A DNA stretch of 64,000 nucleotides from Azolla caroliniana (Eukaryota; Polypodiophyta). Positions 56,890-64,000 of this stretch are shown piece by piece. Location of the stretch: NCBI GenBank assembly GCA_043228905.1, contig JBHGNT010000008.1:19468001-19532000 (forward strand), written 5' to 3'. Every line of letters starts with the position of its first letter. Position 1 is the first letter of the stretch. A model generated the notes under the pieces. That model searched no databases. It saw only the letters and a list, made by a program, of their open reading frames with translations, and was not told the DNA's origin. Position numbers and translations under genes: made by a program.

Positions 56890-57130
56890 GGGATGACCAT
56901 TTGACAAGTCTCTTTTTGTGGCAAAATTCAGTGCATGCGATGAAGAAGGCATCAAATGAGGGAGATAAGAGCATTGTGTTGTTGTGCTTAATGTTTGTAA
57001 ATGTCAAATAATTTCTAACAAGTCTCTTTTTGTGGCAAAATTCAGTGCGATGAAGAAGACATCAAACGAGGGAGATAAGAGCATTGTGTTGGTGTGCTTA
57101 ATGTCAGTAAATGTCAAATAATTTCTAGAA
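56890..57130. repeat. Tandem duplication of about 115 bp
   Basis: Two copies share ACAAGTCTCTTTTTGTGGCA, AAATTCAGTG, GAGGGAGATAAGAGCATTGT and AAATGTCAAATAATTTCTA, with few differences. Confidence 0.9.
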
Positions 57131-58375
57131 GCAACAAGCAAACAGGATGACAAAACAAGGGTCCCAATTAAGTAGGAAGAATAACGTATCGAAGAAGTAA
57201 CTATAGGAGACTTTGGGAGCGGGAATAATGTATTGGGATGGGGTTTTGTCAATACTTTCTTGCATGATGAAATCGAATCATTTGAAAATATATTGGTATT
57301 AATAATTGGTTACGTTTTAATTGCAATTGAAGTTGTACTCTTATGCCTTCATTTTCTTCTATTTTGTCATAATATAACAGAATTATTGGTATGATAATAG
57401 ATAGAGAACATTATTGATGCTTGTTAGACGATGACATAGAAAAGTTGTATGGCTAACTAACAATTTGAACCAATCTCATGCATGCATCAAATTGGTCTCC
57501 ATCAAAAAACTCAACAACTTTTCGCAATTCAACCAATCTCGTGCACGTTTTTGATTGGGCTAAATGAAAAAGTTCTACAGCTTTTCATGATCCAGGGCCA
57601 TTATCAGCAAAAAACAAAATTTTAGTATCCCTACTTGGAGCATGATACATCCATGTTGAAATTATTTGCATGGTATGGCTACACCATATGGAGGACACTT
57701 TGATGGCTCTTCATGGAGGTGCAAGTAACTCCATCATGGGAGTATACCAAATGAGATATATTTAAGCTTGGAACTCTATATACCATGACTAGATCTTCTG
57801 TTGAGAGGCTATTGACAACTAGAGACACAAAACAAGCAATGAATGTGACAGTAGGAAATGCTTTTAGCATGGGAATGACTAAAAGCCTGCCTCATAATGG
57901 TTTGACTCATGGACATTTGTTGTCATTATCTGTCATGGATAGGGTACCATATTTAGAAGGAGATATCCAAACACAAGTAATTGTGATGTTAATAGTGGGA
58001 TTTAATATCAATGTGCCTCACAATGTTGTAATCCATCACGAATATGCAAACCCATGCAATTGAGGTAACGTTTCTTAAGCACATCAACATATTGAATGGC
58101 GGATGTTAATTTGGCAATGAATCAGAATGGTAACTGCCACTAATGTGCAGAACCACATAGATTTTGTAATGTGATTAGGCCAAAAGGACATCCTAATCAA
58201 CCAATGTGACACGAAGAAGTCAGTTAGTTAACCGGGAGGGGTGAATCAGGTCCGGTGAGGGCCATGGAAAGTGGGTCAACGCTTCTTTCAAAGGCAGGGA
58301 GAGAGCGAGGAGGTGCAAGTAGGGACTTCAACCCGACATACCCAATATGTCGAGAGCCATGGAGTCATAATGTGC
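57131..58375. other. Intergenic DNA, nothing recognised
   Basis: A 92-codon plus ORF (57785-58063) has no known motif and no neighbouring promoter or splice context. The rest is AT-rich. Confidence 0.5.
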
Positions 58376-58735
<360 letters not shown>

Positions 58736-58820
58736 AAAAGCACACAAAAAGAATGAATGAGAGAGGGATTTGAACTTTGAACTTTTCATTACATATTTAT
58801 AAGACATAATAAGAGCAGTT

Positions 58821-58908
58821 TCTCTTCTTCTTCTTCTTCTTCTTCTTCATTACCATTCATCTGTTCTCTTCTGCATCAAATACAGAGGGAGAGAGAGACA
58901 CACACAGA

Positions 58909-58940
<32 letters not shown>

Positions 58941-58945
58941 GAAGG
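58821..58945 (+). repeat. CTT and GAA runs in the protease 5' leader
   Basis: CTTCTT units at 58823-58848 and GAAGAA units at about 58908-58939 are complementary and could pair. They probably lie in the 5' UTR or core promoter. Confidence 0.8.
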
Positions 58946-58956
58946 TGCAGAAGGCC

Positions 58957-60213
58957 ATGGCGGCCTCGTGGGTCTTCCTCCCCTGCCTTGCTCTTGCCCT
59001 CTTGGCCTCGGCCGCTACCGCCCACAACACCCTCCTTCACTACTCCCCTTCTGACCTAGCCTCTGAAGCTTCTCTCATCGGTTTGTTTGATGCTTGGAAT
59101 GTGAAACACAACAAGCACTATGCCAGTTCCGACCCCCTGCAGAAAGCCGAGAAGCGCAAGAGGTTCCATATCTTCCGAAGGAACCTTATGTTCATTGATT
59201 CCCACAACAGCAAGCAATCCTCCGCGTCTTTTCGCCTTGGTCTCAATCGGTTTGCTGACCTTACACATGAAGAATTCCTTCAGAGCCGCCGGTTTGGTCT
59301 TAAGGTTACTGTTCCGAGGGTTGGCTTGGGAAATCAGAAGAATCGAATGGTGTCTCGGGAGACTAGCAGCTATGGTGATCTTCCAGAATCTATCGATTGG
59401 CGTGCACTTGGCGCAGTTACTGCTCCCAAAGACCAGGGCATGTGTGGTAAGACTCTTGATAAAAATTCTCTTGAAATTATTTGTTTCTTACAAGGAAAGT
59501 TGGATTTGATCATATATGCGTGTATGCATGTATTTGATTATGTGTGTGTATTTGATTATGTATTGTATTGCACACACAAAGTAAATAATAAATTCGTTGT
59601 TTATACGCACACACACTTGTTTATATGAGTATATGTATATATTTCAATCTAACATGCACAGGGTGTTAATATCTTGTAATATTTATATCCATGTCTTTTG
59701 CATGTATATCTAGCGTGTATGTATATGTGTATGTCATGCAGGCAGGAGTATGAATATTGTCAATATACATATCCATACTTTGGCTCGATTGATATCAGTT
59801 ATTTTGGTTTTTCCTCTTACTATTCATCTTTACCTTGTCTATCATGATGTTGGTGGATACCCTATTATTTTTAGTGTTTATAATCTGACATGTTGTAAAT
59901 ATTAATTGAGGTTCCCCATCAACGCTATATTGCATTGCTAAAAAATAAGTGTGTGTATGGGTCATCTCTATGTTCAGTTATGTATGGATCATGTTTAGGT
60001 GTAGAGTGTGTGTACATGGGGGTATATGATATTATACCTGTGGATGGGAGCTACTTGACTTGTTAAAATATGCGTATAATTCCACTCACAATGTGCAAGA
60101 CTGTAGAGACCTGATGCCAGATATATCATGTGCAAGCCCTTAAGTGAAAATCTGATTCTAGAGATACATCATGTGAAATATCTTATGTGAGTATATGTGC
60201 TGTATTAGAGTCC

Positions 60214-60254
<41 letters not shown>

Positions 60255-61830
60255 CTTATGTTTGATGTTAAAGTCTTTTGGTGCTAGGAAATTGCTAATG
60301 TTTGGAAACCCCACACATGATGGAGAAATCTTATTGTTAAAAGCCTTGATTTCTCTCCTAAATTGTTATGGGATGTCATTTTTAATGTACTTTATCCAGG
60401 GAGCTGCTGGGCTTTCTCAGCAACAGGCGCCATAGAAGGAGCAAATGCCATTGCTACAGGTACTCTTGTCAGTGTCTCAGAGCAAGAGCTTGTGACATGT
60501 GATGTGGGTGGTATGAGCTCAGGATGCAATGGAGGCATCATGGATGATGCTTTTCAATGGGTTATCAATAATGGAGGTATAGCCACTGAAGAAACATACC
60601 CTTATGAAAGTTCTACTGGTCAAGCTGGATCTTGCAATACTAAGCTTGTAAGTAAACCTTTCTTTTCTTCTTTTTAACTTTGCGATTTCTTGTTTCATTT
60701 TTTTCAAACTTTTAAATTTCTGTTCTACGTAGTTTTCATGTTGATTGGCTCATTTTTATTAATTTTTATGTTAGGATATTGTTTGTTACGAAACCTTGGG
60801 TGTTTTTTTTTTGGACAGCAAGGAGAGGAGAAAACAGTCACAATTGATGAGTATGTTGATGTAGAGTCATATAGTGAGGAAGCCTTAATGGCTGCGGTTG
60901 CAAAGCAACCAGTAAGTGTTGCCATTGAGGCTTCAGCATATGATTTCCAGCTATATTCAGAGGTATGCAATCTCGTTTTTGTTCTTTTTCTAAATTCCTC
61001 ATAATGATCATTTATTTTTCTCGGGCTTTTTGAACACTTTACTTCCATGGTTTGCATATTTTGGACCAGTGATAGTCACAATTGGCAACTTACCTTGATA
61101 TGGTGGAATGGTATTTGTTTAATAAGAAACATATCATGATGGTAGACTGTAGTGATCATAGTTCTTTTATAGGCAACAGATCATGGCTTGGTTTCTTACG
61201 CTAATGAACCATTCTCCAATCATGGCGTGATCTTTGTGGTCATGGAAATGAAAGTGGTGTTAACTAAGTCCATTGTTTGTATTTTGGATCAACTATAGAA
61301 GATGTAAGAAGTGGAGTTGAACTTGTTTAATAAATAATGTATCATATTGGTGGTGGATCGTTGAATTTAATTGTTGAATAGAAAATATACCAATATATCA
61401 TGAAGTTGTTTAATGGTCAACGTGTCATGAGGGCAATGGAAATTTAACTGTTTGAAGTTAGGGTTTCATGAATGGTTTGTTTTGTAGGGTATTTACAATG
61501 GTTCCTGCTCCAATGACCCATACTCCATCAATCATGGAGTACTCTTGGTTGGCTATGGAACTGAAAATGGTGTCAACTATTGGATTGTGAAGAATTCATG
61601 GAGTGAATCATGGGGAGATGGAGGTTATATTCGTATGGTCCGCAATGGCAGCCCTTTTGGAATTTGTGCTATTCATTCATTAGCATCCTACCCTGTCAAG
61701 GTAGTTATACGTTTTATATTATTTGATGAAAGGTGAATTCTTTGTTTCTGTTCTATGTGCCATTCTTTACCATTATATTTTCTGTTCTCTTTGCCAGATC
61801 TCTTCAAGTCTCCTCGTTTCCGATGCTTGA
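58957..61830 (+). CDS. Papain-family (C1A) cysteine protease precursor
   Basis: Five exons: 58957-59446, 60400-60647, 60819-60962, 61488-61700 and 61798-61830. All introns are GT-AG, phases agree, and the product is 375 aa. Residues 1-22 form a signal peptide ([16 protein letters not shown]). The I29 propeptide shows the ERFNIN helix ([20 protein letters not shown]) and [16 protein letters not shown]. The mature enzyme begins near LPESIDWR (about 142). The catalytic set is complete: Gln160 and Cys166 in KDQGMCGSCWAFS, His310 in [12 protein letters not shown] and Asn330 in YWIVKNSW. There is no KDEL signal and no granulin domain; it ends SSLLVSDA. It likely acts in vacuole, lytic vesicles or apoplast. 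The ATG at 58957 gives the signal peptide; an upstream GTG is not needed. The subfamily was not assigned. Confidence 0.95.
60213..60251. repeat. (AT)n microsatellite in protease intron 1
   Basis: About 19 AT units, 150 bp before the exon 2 acceptor. Confidence 0.95.
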
Positions 61831-62989
61831 AGGATTATCTTGCTTGTTGTAGCAGGTCAATTGTACATAATATTGAACAGTATTCGACTTTTGTGTAGTG
61901 TGCGAAAATTTGACTTTCATGATTGAAAATCTTTCATAGAAAGTCCATTGGACATTTTTAGCAGATTGCTATTCTGATGTATATACATATATTGTGACTC
62001 AAAAAGTCCATTTGACATTTTTATTAGACTGCCATTTCAAATGTATATATATTAGTGGCATTGTCAACAGATGTGACAATGTTATGTTTAATTATTCATA
62101 GTGAAAATTCCACTTGCTTGGTTAAGGTGGTCTTTTATGCATGTAGGATAATAAGCTTTCAAGTAGCTAGCCAAAGCTATTGATTTATGATGTTATTAGA
62201 CTTAAACAAAAGAGTTTGCACACTTTTCATCAGCTACCATTAACGCATTTATCATCAGCCATAATTAATGCTTTTTATGGGTTGTGTCAATGGACATAAT
62301 CAATACCATCATTGCTGTCTAATAAAGATCAAGTCAAGTCACACCCTGTAGAATAATATGGCCATGAGATCTTTCATCCAGTATCTCAAGACTTTGAATA
62401 ATAGATCTTAGTCTTCTATTTGCCAGAATGAGTGATATATTCTTTAGAGATCTTAAAACTGTGTTGATCTCTTTTGGACCACTTTGCTAAGTGCCAAACA
62501 TCTAGTTAATTTTCTATTATAGAGAATGTGGATGTTAGCACAGATACATGAATCAAGAAGGTTTGAAAATGTATTGCTCTCATAAGCTTCTAGCAGTTTA
62601 TTACAATTTCTCTTTTTAGATGTGTGTATGGTTGGGTTAAATCTATATGTTGGTCTAATTTGATACAATGGTTGTGGACAATTTACCGGATCTCCTCGTA
62701 TGTATCAGGTTTAAATACTATAATGGCATAGCTCAGAACCATATGGAGTTTAAATCATCTTGAACTCTCTTGTTGCACACCCAAATTAGTTACATAAAAC
62801 TACACAAGGGACACAAAATTTTTAGTTTGACTAATGTGTTCTTATTAAAATTGTGTACAAAACATTTGAATGAATAAGACCAATTTTAACCGAGGTGAAG
62901 CAATGATTGAAAGTAGTGAGTAGAATAGAAATTGTATCATCCATGAAGAGGCCAAATTTGACCTATGGAATGAAATCAACATATCATCT
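61831..62989. other. 3' flank of the protease gene, nothing further recognised
   Basis: A short diverged repeat (AAAGTCCATTGGACATTTTT and AAAGTCCATTTGACATTTTT, 61939-62060) is the only structure seen. Confidence 0.5.
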
Positions 62990-63700
62990 TGTATGTGACT
63001 CCTTCCTAAGAAGGGAGGTTTTCATTGCATACCTTAGATATCTTCAAGTATCAATTTGGTTGCATTGATACTCAAACATATAATAACTATTCCAACCTAC
63101 TTGAAGTCAAGACTCATAGCATACATTCCACCTATTTACCAATGGAACATTAATACCAAAATATTTGAAACTTGGCACCACTTGCATTAGTTCTCCAATA
63201 ACTATTCCAACCCACTTGCAGTCAAGACTCATAGGCATAGATTCCACCTATTTATCAATGGAACATTAATTACCAAGATATTTGAAACTTGGCACCACTT
63301 GCATTAGTTCTTTGTATGTAAATGTGGGGTAGTGTCTTGGTTGTATTGCCTTTATTGCCACCATTTTTGTTTTGTCCGTGTTAATAGTTAGTCCACTAAT
63401 TTAATACAATGTGTCCAATACATTGAGTAAGTGTTGCATATCATCAAACAACATCAACGTCTAGGAGTATAAAAATAAGCTTATGCATCAATTTTGGACA
63501 ATCCAATCCTTCTTCAAGTTTATCAATGGATAAACCAAAGAACGTGGGAGAGAGATGGCACCATTGCTTAACCCCCATGTTGCTGAAAAAGTACTTCAAA
63601 CCATAGTATGAACCATGCATACATTCGCATCCGAGAAAGTTTTAATCATTCGAGTATGGTAAACACCCTCGAAGTATACTTTTGTATTCATTATTTATTA
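62990..63700 (-). pseudogene. LINE reverse-transcriptase fragment, heavily decayed
   Basis: The minus strand reads FFSNMGVKQWCHLSPTFFGL and SIDKLEEGLD (63600-63510), a mutated GVKQGCPLSPTLFGLYID block. Further on it reads GLTINTDKTKMVAIKAIQP and VVPSFKYLG (63400-63290), the RT thumb. The catalytic YADD region is lost to frameshifts. Two tandem copies of about 110 bp (63088-63195 and 63198-63310) duplicate the thumb end. It resembles the plus-strand LINE at 1001-19070. Confidence 0.7.
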
Positions 63701-64000
63701 CAAGGTATTTTTTTTTTAAGGTAAGAAAGTTACGATAAAAAGTGAAAAAAAAACACAAGAATGTTTTGATAACATATGCATTCGTATGACAAAGAACGTT
63801 TGGCAATGCATTCCAGACTCCAGTATATTACGTACTAAGCTTCAAACCACTATCCATTTTCAATTAGCACGTAACTTGATCACACTATCATGTGATAGCT
63901 CCATATACTCATAATGGCATTCAAATCTGTATTATTCTTTTCCAAAGCTCACTCCTTTGTATGATGTCGAAGGACTTCTAAAGTCCAAAATATAGCGTTT
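63701..64000. other. Window end, nothing recognised
   Basis: AT-rich sequence with two short poly-A/T runs; possibly further LINE debris, but no motif could be read. Confidence 0.4.

Noticed and set aside
57785-58063. 92-codon plus ORF
   Set aside because: No motif and no supporting context; left as intergenic.

Overview
The window is nuclear DNA of a land plant. The evidence is three spliced genes with GT-AG introns (a plant cryptochrome, a fructosamine-3-kinase-like kinase and a papain-type protease), plant-type Copia and Gypsy LTR retrotransposons, LINEs and many microsatellites. The retroelement-dense, gene-poor layout would suit a fern or another large-genome lineage, but that placement is inference; nothing seen fixes the species.

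Region 1 (1-31540) is a nest of retrotransposons. A degraded minus-strand Copia (1-933) has its LTR split inside a (CT)n tract; the other half of that LTR lies at 21651-21743. Between the halves are two 5'-truncated LINEs of opposite orientation, and every outer end abuts a (CT)n tract (934-995, 19071-19136, 21602-21650). The plus LINE is split by a minus-strand Gypsy element (1576-17886) with perfect 5-bp target duplications (AATAG). That Gypsy in turn carries a solo LTR (12387-12826, TSD CCTTC) and a Copia array (5919-12089) in which a truncated upstream copy shares an LTR with a nearly intact copy. The Gypsy also has about 3 kb of decayed coding sequence after integrase, with a long coiled coil. 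Right of the nest lies a decayed plus-strand Copia (21745-25052) containing a 187-bp LTR-like insert; its 3' LTR is split by a very young minus-strand Copia (25728-31171, TSD GTCTG, LTRs differing at one base).

Region 2 (31541-51094) holds a four-exon cryptochrome gene on the minus strand (34287-37956, 684 aa predicted). Upstream of it are a promoter-side block rich in AACCCTA motifs, a 109-bp satellite packed with AACCGGTT (about 38950-40225), and some 10 kb of mostly featureless AT-rich DNA with a satellite-related fragment (42335-42620) and duplicated PPR-gene debris (47440-48125).

Region 3 (51095-64000) has two complete plus-strand genes: an 11-exon fructosamine/ketosamine-3-kinase-like gene (51483-56083, 361 aa) with a SINE-like insert in intron 7, and a five-exon papain-family cysteine protease (58957-61830, 375 aa) preceded by a large (ACACAT)n/(AC)n microsatellite. 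A decayed minus-strand LINE fragment related to the first LINE lies near the right end. The genes are unrelated housekeeping, photoreceptor and proteolysis functions and do not form a pathway. The order of insertion can be read from the nesting and from LTR divergence (Gypsy about 4%, first Copia about 2%, youngest Copia about 0.3%, all counted by eye).
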